NCBI RefSeq assembly: GCF_001044235.1 | Contig: NZ_JYNL01000001.1 | Coordinates: 991-64,990 of the forward strand | Direction of reading: 5' to 3' | From: Mycolicibacterium chlorophenolicum | GTDB lineage: Bacteria; Actinomycetota; Actinomycetes; Mycobacteriales; Mycobacteriaceae | DNA length: 64,000 nucleotides | Shown here: one piece after another, positions 26,500-36,673 of the stretch | How positions within the stretch are numbered: the first letter of the stretch is position 1 | How the letters are laid out: each line of letters begins with the position of its first letter | Notes under the pieces: model-generated | Told to the model about the DNA's origin: nothing | The model's input: only the letters and a program-made list of their open reading frames with translations | Databases searched by the model: none | Program-made: the position numbers and the translations under genes

Positions 26500-28446
26500 G
26501 TGGGTCAAAACGGCAGTGACGCCGCTACCGGCGCCACCCCTCGGCAGAAGCTCGAAAAGGTCGTCATCCGTTTTGCCGGCGACTCCGGCGACGGCATGCA
26601 GCTGACCGGCGACCGGTTCACCTCCGAGGCCGCGCTGTTCGGCAACGACCTTGCGACGCAACCGAATTACCCCGCCGAGATCCGCGCGCCCCAGGGCACC
26701 CTGCCGGGCGTCTCGTCGTTCCAGATCCAGATCGCCGACTACGACATCCTCACCGCGGGCGACCGCCCCGACGTGCTCGTCGCGATGAACCCCGCCGCGC
26801 TGAAGGCCAACGTCTCCGATCTGCCCCGCGGCGGGCTGATCATCGCCAACTCCGACGAGTTCACCAAGCGCAACCTCGCCAAGGTGGGGTACGACGCCAA
26901 CCCGCTGGAGTCCGACGAGTTGTCCGACTACGTCGTGCAGGCCGTCGCGATGACCACGCTGACCCTCGGTGCGGTCGAGTCGATCGGGGCCAGCAAGAAG
27001 GACGGCCAGCGCGCGAAGAATATGTTCGCCCTCGGCCTGCTGTCGTGGATGTACGGCCGCGAACTGGAGCACAGCGAGGCGTTCATCCGCGAGAAGTTCG
27101 CGCGCAAGCCCGATGTCGCCGAGGCCAACGTGCTGGCGCTCAAGGCCGGCTGGAACTACGGCGAGACGACCGAGGCTTTCGGCACCACCTACGAGGTGGC
27201 GCCGGCGAAGCTCAAGAGCGGTGAATACCGCCAGATCTCGGGCAACACCGCACTCGCCTACGGCATCGTGACCGCCGGCCAACTGGCCGACCTGCAGGTC
27301 GTGCTCGGCACCTACCCGATCACCCCGGCGTCGGACATCCTCCACGAGCTGTCCAAGCACAAGAACTTCAACGTGCTGACCTTCCAGGCCGAGGACGAGA
27401 TCGCCGGCATCGGCGCCGCGATCGGCGCGTCGTACGGCGGCGCCATCGGCGTCACCAGCACGTCGGGACCGGGCATCTCGCTGAAGTCGGAGGCCATCGG
27501 CCTGGCCGTGATGACCGAGCTGCCGCTGATCGTCATCGACGTCCAGCGCGGCGGCCCGTCGACCGGTCTGCCCACCAAGACGGAGCAGGCCGACCTGCTG
27601 CAGGCGATGTTCGGTCGCAACGGTGAGTCGCCGGTGGCCGTGTTGGCCCCCCGCTCCCCGTCGGACTGCTTCGACGTCGCGGTGGAGGCGGTGCGGATCG
27701 CGATCAATTACCACACGCCGGTGATGATCCTGTCCGACGGCGCGATCGCCAACGGCTCGGAGCCGTGGCGCATCCCCGACATCAGCGACACGTCGGCGTA
27801 CCCGCCCATCGAGCACACCTTCGCCAAGGAAGGTGAGCCGTTCCAGCCCTACGCCCGTGACCCCGAGACGCTGGCCCGCCAGTTCGCGGTGCCCGGCACC
27901 CCGGGGCTCGCGCACCGCATCGGTGGGCTCGAGTCGGCGAACGGCTCCGGCAACATCTCCTACGAGCCCAAGAACCACGATCTGATGGTGCGACTGCGGC
28001 AGGAGAAGATCGCGGGCATCGACGTCGCGGACCTTGAGGTCGACGACCCCACCGGTGACGCGGACCTGCTCATGCTGGGCTGGGGCAGCAGCTACGGCCC
28101 GATCGGCGAGGCCTGCCGCCGCGCCCGGCGCAAGGGCATCAAGGTCGCCCACGCCCAGCTGCGTCACCTGAACCCGTTCCCGGCCAACCTCGGTGAGGTG
28201 CTCGCCCGGTACTCCACCGTCGTCCTGCCGGAGATGAACCTCGGGCAGCTGGCGCTGCTGCTGCGCGGGCGCTACCTCGTCGACGTGCAGTCGGTGACGA
28301 AGGTGGAGGGAATGGCGTTCCTGGCCGACGAGGTCGAGGGCATCATCGACGCCGCGCTGGACGGGACGCTCGGCGACAAGGAAAACGAGAAAGCCAAGTT
28401 CGCGCGGCTGGCAGCGGCCACGGTCGAGACTGGAGTGAACGCATGA
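26500..28446 (+). CDS. korA: 2-oxoglutarate:ferredoxin oxidoreductase, alpha subunit (gamma-alpha fusion)
   Basis: 648 residues. The KorA type has the gamma domain fused at the N-terminus (IRFAGDSGDGMQLTGDRF, about 20-37; FPPQG-like APQGTLPGVSSFQ) before the alpha domain (TYPITPASDILHELS; ISTSGPGISLKSEA-like STSGPGISL). With KorB it decarboxylates 2-oxoglutarate to succinyl-CoA, reducing ferredoxin, the CoA-dependent alternative route in mycobacterial central metabolism. The GTG at 26500 is preferred because GAAAGG lies 7 nt upstream; the GTG at 26485 is also in frame. Ortholog of Rv2455c by position. Confidence 0.92.
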   Translation: MGQNGSDAATGATPRQKLEKVVIRFAGDSGDGMQLTGDRFTSEAALFGNDLATQPNYPAEIRAPQGTLPGVSSFQIQIADYDILTAGDRPDVLVAMNPAALKANVSDLPRGGLIIANSDEFTKRNLAKVGYDANPLESDELSDYVVQAVAMTTLTLGAVESIGASKKDGQRAKNMFALGLLSWMYGRELEHSEAFIREKFARKPDVAEANVLALKAGWNYGETTEAFGTTYEVAPAKLKSGEYRQISGNTALAYGIVTAGQLADLQVVLGTYPITPASDILHELSKHKNFNVLTFQAEDEIAGIGAAIGASYGGAIGVTSTSGPGISLKSEAIGLAVMTELPLIVIDVQRGGPSTGLPTKTEQADLLQAMFGRNGESPVAVLAPRSPSDCFDVAVEAVRIAINYHTPVMILSDGAIANGSEPWRIPDISDTSAYPPIEHTFAKEGEPFQPYARDPETLARQFAVPGTPGLAHRIGGLESANGSGNISYEPKNHDLMVRLRQEKIAGIDVADLEVDDPTGDADLLMLGWGSSYGPIGEACRRARRKGIKVAHAQLRHLNPFPANLGEVLARYSTVVLPEMNLGQLALLLRGRYLVDVQSVTKVEGMAFLADEVEGIIDAALDGTLGDKENEKAKFARLAAATVETGVNA

Positions 28447-29519
28447 CGGACGTGATAGGCAACGACCTCGGGCTGACGCCGCTGACCAAGACCAGCCTGG
28501 TGCCGACCACCGACGAGCCCCAGAAGGCCAAGGACTTCACCAGCGATCAGGAAGTGCGCTGGTGCCCGGGGTGCGGCGACTACGTCATCCTCAACACGAT
28601 CCGCAATTTCCTGCCCGAGCTGGGACTGCGGCGGGAGAACATCGCGTTCGTCAGCGGCATCGGCTGCTCGAGCCGGTTCCCGTACTACCTGGAGACCTAC
28701 GGTTTCCACTCCATCCACGGTCGCGCCCCGACCATCGCCACCGGACTCGCGCTGGCCCGCGAAGACCTGTCGGTCTGGGTGGTCACCGGTGACGGCGATG
28801 CGCTGTCGATCGGCGGCAACCACCTGATCCACGCGCTGCGCCGCAACGTGAACCTGACGATCCTGCTGTTCAACAACCGCATCTACGGCCTCACCAAGGG
28901 GCAGTACTCGCCGACCTCCGAGGTCGGCAAGGTCACCAAGTCGACGCCGATGGGCTCACTGGACTACCCCTTCAACCCGGTGTCACTGGCCCTGGGCGCC
29001 GAGGCGACGTTCGTCGGGCGTGCGCTCGATTCCGACCGCAAGGGCCTGTCGGAGGTGCTGCGCGGTGCCGCCGAGCACCGCGGCGCCGCACTGGTCGAGA
29101 TCATGCAGGACTGCCCGATCTTCAACGACGGATCGTTCGACGCGCTGCGCAAGGAAGGCGCCGAGGAGCGACTGATCAACCTGCGCCACTCCGAGCCGAT
29201 CACGTTCGGCGCGGACGCCGAGTACTGCGTGGTCAAGTCGGGTTACGGGCTGGAGGTCGCGAAGACCGCCGACGTGCCGGCCGACCAGATCGTCGTGCAC
29301 GATGCGCACCTGCAGGATCCCGCCTACGCGTTCGCGCTCTCGCGGCTCTCGGAGCAGAACCTCGATCACATGGTCATGGGCATCTTCCGCCAGGTCAGCA
29401 AGCCGACCTACGACGACGCGGCGCGTCAGCAGCTCATCGCGGCCCGCGAGGCCAGGCCGCACGACACCGCGGCGCTGCAGGCGCTGCTGCGTGGCAAGGA
29501 CACCTGGTCGGTCGACTGA
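28443..29519 (+). CDS. korB: 2-oxoglutarate:ferredoxin oxidoreductase, beta subunit
   Basis: 358 residues. Thiamine-diphosphate and iron-sulfur subunit. WCPGCGDY (about 40-47) and the later Cys in GIGCSSRFPYY supply cluster ligands. GDGDALSIGGNH with LFNNRIYGLTKGQYSPTS is the ThDP/Mg motif. ATGA overlap with korA gives translational coupling. Ortholog of Rv2454c. Confidence 0.93.
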   Translation: MTDVIGNDLGLTPLTKTSLVPTTDEPQKAKDFTSDQEVRWCPGCGDYVILNTIRNFLPELGLRRENIAFVSGIGCSSRFPYYLETYGFHSIHGRAPTIATGLALAREDLSVWVVTGDGDALSIGGNHLIHALRRNVNLTILLFNNRIYGLTKGQYSPTSEVGKVTKSTPMGSLDYPFNPVSLALGAEATFVGRALDSDRKGLSEVLRGAAEHRGAALVEIMQDCPIFNDGSFDALRKEGAEERLINLRHSEPITFGADAEYCVVKSGYGLEVAKTADVPADQIVVHDAHLQDPAYAFALSRLSEQNLDHMVMGIFRQVSKPTYDDAARQQLIAAREARPHDTAALQALLRGKDTWSVD

Positions 29520-29551
29520 CGTTTCTCCGGCTCGGACGGCGCGCGCTGGAC

Positions 29552-29557
29552 TAACGT
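29552..29557 (+). promoter_or_regulatory. Probable -10 box for leaderless mobA mRNA
   Basis: TAACGT with exactly 7 nt to the GTG at 29565 and no ribosome site between. Mycobacterial RNA polymerase usually starts about 7 nt after the hexamer, which puts the first base of mRNA at the start codon. Confidence 0.55.
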
Positions 29558-29564
29558 CACGGCT

Positions 29565-30167
29565 GTGACGTCTTCGCTGCCGCTGGCCGCTGTCATCCTC
29601 GCCGGAGGCGCGTCCCGGCGCATGGGCCGGGACAAGGCCACCCTGCCGTTCGACGGCCCGGACGGGCCGACCACGCTGGTCGAGCGGGTGGTGTCGATCG
29701 TGCGGACCCGCTGCGAGCCGGTGTTCGTCATCGCCGCGCCCGGTCAGGCGCTGCCCGAACTGCGGGCCACGGTGCTGCGCGACGAGGTGCGCGGCGTGGG
29801 GCCGCTGTTGGCCACCGGACGCGGATTACGCGCGGCCGCCGACGCCGGTGTCGCCCACGCCTTCGTGTGCGCGGTCGACATGCCCGAACTCACCACCGAC
29901 GTCATCGACATGCTGGCCGGGCCGGCGGAGCGGCTCGGAACCGACATCGTCTTGCCGTGGGACGGCCGGGACCACTATCTGGCCGGCATCTACCGCACCG
30001 GGCTGTCTCCGGTGGTCGACCAGCTGGTCACCGCCGGTGCGCGCAGCATGCGCGCGCTCGTCGACGCGGTCGACACCCAGCGGATCGTCATGGCCGAGCA
30101 GGTGGCGCTGACCAACGTCAACACCGAGGCGGATCTGGCGGCGATCGTCCCGCCGCGATTGCACTAG
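29565..30167 (+). CDS. mobA: Molybdenum cofactor guanylyltransferase
   Basis: 200 residues. Joins GMP to molybdopterin to form the bis-MGD cofactor. The N-terminal nucleotide-binding loop [14 protein letters not shown] (about 12-25) is diagnostic. CAVDMPELT holds the metal Asp and GIYRTGL is a family motif. GTG start, apparently leaderless. Same order as Rv2455c-Rv2454c-Rv2453c in M. tuberculosis. Followed by almost 1 kb of non-coding DNA. Confidence 0.88.
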   Translation: MTSSLPLAAVILAGGASRRMGRDKATLPFDGPDGPTTLVERVVSIVRTRCEPVFVIAAPGQALPELRATVLRDEVRGVGPLLATGRGLRAAADAGVAHAFVCAVDMPELTTDVIDMLAGPAERLGTDIVLPWDGRDHYLAGIYRTGLSPVVDQLVTAGARSMRALVDAVDTQRIVMAEQVALTNVNTEADLAAIVPPRLH

Positions 30168-30949
30168 CAAATTCGAAGAAATTTCGCTCGGAATAACTCC
30201 GCGAATTCCGCGAATTGCCGGCACTGAATTTCGACACCCTTCGGTGATGGACACGACCGTGAATTGTCACGCCGTCCGGCACGCGGCTTCGGATCTCGCG
30301 GGCCGCAGGTCGGCGTGAAAGCGTCTGGACCGCAACGTCTCTGATGTTCATGCACGTGGAAAAGGCGGGTGAATAACACTTTTTCGCTCGCTGTACCAGG
30401 TGCTTGCATTCGTCACTCTGACCAATGACGGTGGCGGAACGCCGTCAGTCGGGCTGTCTGTCGGACGCCGCCCGCCCCTTGGATCCGTAACACGATCTCC
30501 CGCAAGGTTATTCGGACCACCCGATACAGGCAGTAACAGTCACTGATCTCCATTACTGTTCACCCGCAGCGGATTTCGACTGTCTCCCAGGCGGAATGCT
30601 GGCACCCGAACCAGCGAAGACGGTGTGCTGATGGAGTCCCAGACGTCCGATACTGGCTCCGAAAAGGCTTTTCGCCGCATCGATGCCGGCGCCGCCTGGG
30701 TTTTGCCCGTGGCCCAGCTCACAAAATGATCGTGATTTGGCTCACGAAATACGGGGGGTCGGTTGCGGCCGTCGATCCCGGGAAACCCCCGAATGACCTG
30801 CGCAGACGCGAGCCCATTCGCGTCGTGATCGTTCCGTGATCTACCCGCGATCACGCCGACATCAAGATGACTTTGCGTAACCAGGTTTGTACGGTCCCAA
30901 ACAGCTTCTTACGGAGCAAATAACTCAAAACCACGAACCAGCGTGTGTG
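30168..30949. other. Non-coding region upstream of the first rpf gene
   Basis: About 780 bp without a supportable gene, lower in GC than its surroundings. Near 30168-30230 it has repeated A/T-rich pieces (GAAATTTCG, CGCGAATTCCGCGAATTG). A CRP-type palindrome lies at 30731-30746. The part after about 30840 (CGTAACCAGGT) probably holds the rpf promoter, because a similar CGTAAC-AGGT string precedes the second rpf. Long rpf upstream regions are common in actinobacteria. Confidence 0.55.
30731..30746. promoter_or_regulatory. CRP/Rv3676-type binding site
   Basis: CGTGA-TTTGGC-TCACG, a perfect 5-6-5 palindrome close to the TGTGA-N6-TCACA consensus of cAMP receptor proteins. About 220 bp before the structured leader and 381 bp before the rpf start. 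Known: in M. tuberculosis rpfA is controlled by the CRP-like protein Rv3676. Inference: cAMP control also applies here. Confidence 0.65.
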
Positions 30950-31099
30950 TGGGGCCACGGGAGGCGCATCAGCCTCCGCCGGCCACCGGGTCGATCCCGG
31001 TGAGGTCGTCTCCGATCTCCCCAGTCGCACCCGACCGAGACGGTGCGACCCGACAGATCCCGCCTGCTTGCAGGCAGCACTGCCGTGTCTTCGCACGGC
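30950..31099 (+). ncRNA. Structured 5' leader of rpf gene, candidate c-di-AMP (ydaO-type) riboswitch
   Basis: Five nested or consecutive helices with exact complementarity. TGGGG 30950-30954 pairs with CCCCA 31019-31023, enclosing GGAGGC/GCCTCC (30960-30965/30972-30977) and CACCGGG/CCCGGTG (30984-30990/30996-31002). Then come GTCGCACC/GGTGCGAC (31024-31031/31042-31049), GCCTG/CAGGC (31062-31075) and GCCGTG/CACGGC (31082-31099). Known: ydaO riboswitches precede rpf genes in actinobacteria, including rpfA of M. tuberculosis. The piece GGGTCGATCCC and the later CCCGACAG recall ydaO core strings, but the match is loose. Structured leader likely; ligand class unproven. Confidence 0.6.
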
Positions 31100-31117
31100 G
31101 ATATCGGCGCGCGCTAG

Positions 31118-31456
<339 letters not shown>

Positions 31457-31474
31457 CCACCCCAAACCTGCTTC

Positions 31475-31509
31475 CGAGGCGGTACCGGCATGATGCCGGT
31501 ACCGCCTCG
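31475..31509 (+). terminator. Intrinsic terminator after first rpf
   Basis: A perfect 16-bp stem (CGAGGCGGTACCGGCA and its complement), a 3-nt TGA loop and then TTGTTCT. It starts 18 bp after the rpf stop and separates the two rpf genes into independent units. Confidence 0.85.
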
Positions 31510-31572
31510 TTGTTCTCAGAGGCCTCTTACACCAGATAAGTAACGACTAAAACTTTCATCGCTTCCGTAACA

Positions 31573-32177
<605 letters not shown>

Positions 32178-32184
32178 GCCCGCC

Positions 32185-33336
32185 TCAGCCGTCCGGCAGC
32201 ACGAACGCCGACCTCGCCGCGATCGACGCGAGGTGACGGGTCACCACCCGTTCCGGGATCAGCGCGCTGGCCCGGCTGGCCGCACCGCTGAGCGCGGCCG
32301 GGCGCAGATTGACGATCCGGCCGATCGTCGCCGACTCCAGCACCAGGGTGCGCACCCGCCGTCGGCGAAAGGCGGCGAAGCGGGTGAAGGCAGTCGCGGC
32401 ATCAGGTGCCAGCGCGACGCACCGCGCCAGGATCGCGGCGTCCTCGATCCCCTGACAGCCGCCCTGCCCCAGATGCGGGCGCATCGGATGGGCGGCATCG
32501 CCCACGATCACCGCCGGCCCGCGCGACCAGTGCTCGGGCTGGGCCCGGTCGTAGAGATCATTGCGGATCAGGTTCTCCGGTGCCGTCGCGGCGATCAGCT
32601 TCGGAATCGGGTCCGCCCAGTCCGCGAGCTTTGCGGTGAGGTAGCGGTGCTCTCCACCGGGTGAGCGGCCGCCCTCCGGCGCCCGCTCGGTCGCGAACCA
32701 GTAGGTGTGGTCGGGTCCCAGCGGCACGTGGCCCACCTCCACCCCGGCACCGAACGTCTCGCCGGCCAACTCGGGATCGAGCCGGTGCTCGGCCACCCCC
32801 CGCCACGCCGTGTAGCCGACGTAGCGGCTCCGCAGCGGCCCGTTGAGGACGGACGCGATGAGGGAGTTGACGCCGTCGGCCCCGATCACCGCGTCGGCCT
32901 CACGCACCTCCCCGCCGGAGAGGGCGACCCGCACCGACGACGGACCGACGGTCACCGCCGCCGCCGTCGACCCGGTCTGCACGGCCCCCGGCGGGAGCGC
33001 GCCGCGCAGGATGTCGGTCAACACCGAGCGGCGCACCACCACCAGCGGTTCGCCCAACGCCGTCACGATGCGCTGCGGCGACGGCCGCCGCAGCCACCTG
33101 CCGTCGCGCCAGCGGATCGCGCCTGCGGTCACCCCGCCGCCCGCCTCCCGCACCGCGTCGCCCAGGCCGATCTCGTCCAGAGCGGCCAGCGCGTTCGGCC
33201 AGATGCTGATCCCCATGCCCGAGCTCAGGTCGGTGCGCTGCTCCAGAACGGTCACCTCGTGGCCGCCAGCGCGTAGCGCCACGGCGGCCGCCAGACCCGC
33301 GATGCCGGCGCCGACGACGATGATCTGCGCTGGCAT
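32185..33336 (-). CDS. FAD-dependent aromatic-hydroxylase-type monooxygenase
   Basis: 383 residues. Group A flavin monooxygenase: FAD-binding IIVVGAGIAGLAAAVAL at the N-terminus, ADAVIGADGVNSLI (DG motif) in the middle and AVIVGDAAHPMRPHLGQGG (GD motif) near residue 285. Likely NAD(P)H-dependent hydroxylation of an aromatic or quinone substrate. It begins at ATG 33336 with TATGGT 6 nt upstream, so the mRNA may be leaderless. Divergent from the S9 peptidase (38 bp). Converges on the second rpf with a 7-bp gap. Substrate unknown. Confidence 0.85.
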   Translation of the reverse strand: MPAQIIVVGAGIAGLAAAVALRAGGHEVTVLEQRTDLSSGMGISIWPNALAALDEIGLGDAVREAGGGVTAGAIRWRDGRWLRRPSPQRIVTALGEPLVVVRRSVLTDILRGALPPGAVQTGSTAAAVTVGPSSVRVALSGGEVREADAVIGADGVNSLIASVLNGPLRSRYVGYTAWRGVAEHRLDPELAGETFGAGVEVGHVPLGPDHTYWFATERAPEGGRSPGGEHRYLTAKLADWADPIPKLIAATAPENLIRNDLYDRAQPEHWSRGPAVIVGDAAHPMRPHLGQGGCQGIEDAAILARCVALAPDAATAFTRFAAFRRRRVRTLVLESATIGRIVNLRPAALSGAASRASALIPERVVTRHLASIAARSAFVLPDG

Positions 33337-33374
33337 GGGCTGACCATAACGGTTGGCTGTGTTACGAAGTGGGC

Positions 33375-35360
33375 ATGGCCCCCGACCCGTCACCCGACAC
33401 GCCCTTCGCCGATCTCGACAGCTTCCTGGCGCTGCCGCGGGGGTCGGGGCTGGCCGTCGCGCCCGACGGGTCGCGGGTGGTCACCACCGTGAGCGAACTC
33501 GACGACAAGCGCGCCGAATTCGTCAGCGCGATCTGGGAACTCGACCCTGCCGGCGAGGCGCCGGCACGCCGGATCACCTACGGCGCCAAGGGGGAATCGT
33601 CACCGGCGTTCACCGCGGACGGCGATCTGCTGTTCCGCGCGGCCCGGCCCGGCACTGACGACGACCCGCCGCCGTCGCTGTGGCTGCTGCCCGGCGCCGG
33701 GGGAGAAGCCGTCGAGGTCGCCGCGTTCCCCGGCGGCGTCGTCGGGGTCGTGCCGGCGCGGGCCGGCGCGCTTACCGTGGTCGCGTCGTCACTGCTGCCG
33801 TCGGCCGCCGGGATGGACGAGGACCGGCGGCTGCGGGAGATCCGCAAGCAGGGGAAGATCTCCGCCGTGCTGCACACGGGATACCCGGTGCGTCACTGGG
33901 ACCACGACCTCGGTCCCGCCCAGCCGCACCTGTTCACCGTCGACGGGCCCCGCGATCTCACCCCGGATCCCGGTGGGGCGCTGCGCGACGCCCACCTCGA
34001 CGTCAGCGCCGACGGAACGTTCGTGGTGACGACGTGGCAGGTGCCGGCGCCGGGGGCCGCCGTGCGCTCCACCCTGGTCCGGGTCGACGTCGCGACAGGA
34101 CAGCGCACGACGATCGTCGACGATCCCGGCGCCGATCTCGGCTCCCCGGCGATCTCGCCGGACGGCGCAGCGGTGGCCTTCACCCGTGAGACGTTCTCCA
34201 CCCCGACGCATGCCCCGCGAATCACCCTGTGGCTGGCGCGGTTCGGCGAATCACCGATCGAACTGACCGATGACTGGGACCGCTGGCCTACCTCGGTGAC
34301 GTGGACGCCCGATGGCGCGTCGCTGATCGTGACGGCCGACCAGGCCGGTCGCGGTCCGATCTTCCTCGTCGACCCGGCGTCGTCTCACGTGCGCACCCTC
34401 GTCGACGACGACTTCACCTACTCCGACGCGCATCCCGGTGCCGACGGAACCCTGTTCGCGCTGCGTAGCTCCTACCGCACTCCGGCGCACCCGGTGCGGA
34501 TCGACGCCGACGGCGCGGTGACGGTGCTGCCCTGCGTGCCGCTGCCCGAGCTGCCCGGAACGCTGACCGAACTGACCGCCGTCGCCGACGACGGGGTGCC
34601 GGTGCGATCCTGGCTGGCGCTGCCCCACGGGGACGACCGCGCGCCCCTGCTGCTGTGGATCCACGGTGGCCCGCTGGCGAGCTGGAACGCCTGGCACTGG
34701 CGCTGGAATCCGTGGCTGATGGTCGCGCACGGGTACGCGGTGCTGTTGCCCGACCCGGCGCTGTCCACCGGCTACGGTCAGGAGTTCATCCAACGTGGCT
34801 GGGGCGCCTGGGGATTCGCGCCGTACACCGATCTGATGGCGGCGACCGACGCGGCGTGTGCACACCCGCGGATCGACGAGACCCGCACCGCGGCGATGGG
34901 CGGCTCGTTCGGCGGCTACATGGCCAACTGGATTGCCGGGCACACCGACCGCTTCGCCGCGATCGTCACCCACGCCAGTCTGTGGGCGCTCGACCAGTTC
35001 GGATCCACCACCGACGGCGGCTACTGGTGGGCCAGGGAGATGACACCGGAGATGACGGCCGCGAACTCGCCGCACCGCTTCGTCGCCGAGATCGCCACCC
35101 CGATGCTGGTGATCCACGGCGACAAGGACTATCGCGTGCCGATCGGCGAGGCGCTGCGGCTGTGGTACGAACTGCTCAGCGCCTCGGCGCTGCCCGCCGC
35201 CGCAGACGGCAGCACCGAGCACCGTTTCCTCTACTTCCCGACGGAGAACCACTGGGTGCTCAGCCCGTCGCACGCCAAGATCTGGTACCAGGTGGTGACC
35301 GCATTCCTGGCCCGTCATGTGCTCGGCCAGGACACGGACCTGCCGGAGACGCTCGGGTAG
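33375..35360 (+). CDS. S9-family (prolyl oligopeptidase-like) serine peptidase
   Basis: 661 residues. N-terminal beta-propeller of WD40-like/PD40 repeats (about 1-400, e.g. GSPAISPDGAAVAFTRE and YSDAHPGADGTLFALRS). The C-terminal alpha/beta hydrolase domain has LLLWIHGGPLASWN and the nucleophile motif GGSFGGYMANW, with Asp in VIHGDKDYRVP and His in PTENHWV. Cleaves peptides or acyl-peptides, cytoplasmic (no signal). The ATG at 33375 is used; a GTG two codons earlier is possible. No neighbour gives a substrate. Confidence 0.88.
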   Translation: MAPDPSPDTPFADLDSFLALPRGSGLAVAPDGSRVVTTVSELDDKRAEFVSAIWELDPAGEAPARRITYGAKGESSPAFTADGDLLFRAARPGTDDDPPPSLWLLPGAGGEAVEVAAFPGGVVGVVPARAGALTVVASSLLPSAAGMDEDRRLREIRKQGKISAVLHTGYPVRHWDHDLGPAQPHLFTVDGPRDLTPDPGGALRDAHLDVSADGTFVVTTWQVPAPGAAVRSTLVRVDVATGQRTTIVDDPGADLGSPAISPDGAAVAFTRETFSTPTHAPRITLWLARFGESPIELTDDWDRWPTSVTWTPDGASLIVTADQAGRGPIFLVDPASSHVRTLVDDDFTYSDAHPGADGTLFALRSSYRTPAHPVRIDADGAVTVLPCVPLPELPGTLTELTAVADDGVPVRSWLALPHGDDRAPLLLWIHGGPLASWNAWHWRWNPWLMVAHGYAVLLPDPALSTGYGQEFIQRGWGAWGFAPYTDLMAATDAACAHPRIDETRTAAMGGSFGGYMANWIAGHTDRFAAIVTHASLWALDQFGSTTDGGYWWAREMTPEMTAANSPHRFVAEIATPMLVIHGDKDYRVPIGEALRLWYELLSASALPAAADGSTEHRFLYFPTENHWVLSPSHAKIWYQVVTAFLARHVLGQDTDLPETLG

Positions 35361-35371
35361 CGTCGGATTTC

Positions 35372-36628
35372 ATGAGCGCATCGGATCGCGAGTACGACAT
35401 CGTCCTGTACGGCGCTACCGGGTTCGTCGGCGCGCTGACCGCCCGGTACCTCGCCACCGCGGCCGGGGACGCGCGCATCGCCCTGGCCGGCCGGTCGGCG
35501 GAGCGCCTGCTCGCGGTGCGGGAGACGCTTCCGCCCGCCGCGCAGTCGTGGGCGCTGATCACCGCGGACGCGTCCGAGCCCTCGTCGCTGGCGGCCATGG
35601 CGGCCAGCACCCGCGTCGTCATCACCACCGTCGGGCCGTACCTGCGGTACGGGCTTCCGCTGGTCGCGGCCTGCGCCGCCGCCGGCACCGACTACGCCGA
35701 CCTGACCGGTGAGCCGCTGTTTGTCCGCAAGGCGATCGACCTGCACCACAAGCAGGCCGTCGACACCGGGGCCCGCATCGTGCACGCCTGCGGATTCGAC
35801 TCCATCCCGTCGGACATGACGGTGTTCGCGCTGTACCGGCAGGCCGAACGGGACGGCGCCGGCGCGCTGGGCGACACCAACTACGTCGTGCGGAGCTTCG
35901 CCGGCGGGATGTCGGGCGGCACCATCGCCTCGATGACCGAGCTGGCGAGGGAGGCGGCCACCGATCCCGAGGCGCGCCGGCTGCTCAACGATCCCTACAC
36001 GCTGTCCCCGGACCGGGGCGCCGAGCCCGAACTCGGCGGCCAGTCCGACGCCCGGTGGCGCCGCGGGCGCGAGATCGCCCCGGAACTCGACGGCTACTGG
36101 GTGGGCGCGTTCGCGATGGCGATCCCGAACTCGCGCATCGTCCGGCGCAGCAACGCGCTGCTGGACTACGCCTACGGCCGGCGGTTCTGCTACGCCGAGC
36201 AGATGAGCCTGGGCAAGTCGGTGCTCGCGCCGGTGGCCGCGGCGATGGCCACCGGCGGCAACGTGGCGGCCGTCGAGCTCGGCGGCCGGTTCCTCAACCG
36301 GGTGCCCCGCGGGGCCCTCGAGCGGATCCTGCCCAAGCCGGGCACCGGTCCGAGCGAGCAGACCCGCGAAAACGGCCACTACACCGTGGAGACCTACACC
36401 ACGACGACGACCGGGGCGCGCTATGTCGCCCGGATGTCGCAGAAGGGCGACCCCGGCTACAAGGCCACCTCGGTCCTGCTGGGGGAGAGCGGCCTGGCTC
36501 TGGCCCTCGACCGCGACGCGCTGCCCGACCTGCACGGCGTGCTGACACCCGCGGCCGCGATGGGCGATGCGCTGCTGGCCCGCTTCCCGGCCGCCGGGGT
36601 CTCGCTGGACGTCACCAAACTGGCCTGA
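35372..36628 (+). CDS. Saccharopine-dehydrogenase-like / trans-acting enoyl reductase family protein (Rv2449c-like)
   Basis: 418 residues. NAD(P)-binding Rossmann start YDIVLYGATGFVGALTARYLA (about 8-28), then VVITTVGPYLRYGLPLV and YADLTGEP and HACGFDSIPSDMTV, all hallmarks of the mycobacterial family that includes the trans-acting enoyl reductase of phenolic-glycolipid synthesis. By gene order it matches Rv2449c, next to valS. It lies 11 bp after the peptidase stop. Probably a lipid-related reductase, without a partner polyketide synthase nearby. Confidence 0.83.
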   Translation: MSASDREYDIVLYGATGFVGALTARYLATAAGDARIALAGRSAERLLAVRETLPPAAQSWALITADASEPSSLAAMAASTRVVITTVGPYLRYGLPLVAACAAAGTDYADLTGEPLFVRKAIDLHHKQAVDTGARIVHACGFDSIPSDMTVFALYRQAERDGAGALGDTNYVVRSFAGGMSGGTIASMTELAREAATDPEARRLLNDPYTLSPDRGAEPELGGQSDARWRRGREIAPELDGYWVGAFAMAIPNSRIVRRSNALLDYAYGRRFCYAEQMSLGKSVLAPVAAAMATGGNVAAVELGGRFLNRVPRGALERILPKPGTGPSEQTRENGHYTVETYTTTTTGARYVARMSQKGDPGYKATSVLLGESGLALALDRDALPDLHGVLTPAAAMGDALLARFPAAGVSLDVTKLA

Positions 36629-36660
36629 CCGAACGCGGGTCGAACCGCCCGGGCCGGGTC

Positions 36661-36666
36661 TACTGT
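36661..36666 (+). promoter_or_regulatory. Probable -10 box for leaderless DUF937 gene
   Basis: TACTGT, 7 nt before the ATG at 36674, with no ribosome site in between. Same spacing as for mobA, valS and ndk in this window. Confidence 0.5.
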
Positions 36667-36673
36667 GACGCTC

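Noticed and set aside
30168..30540. Small frames upstream of rpf as genes
   Set aside because: No ribosome sites, short, and composition shifts to lower GC with no codon-position pattern.
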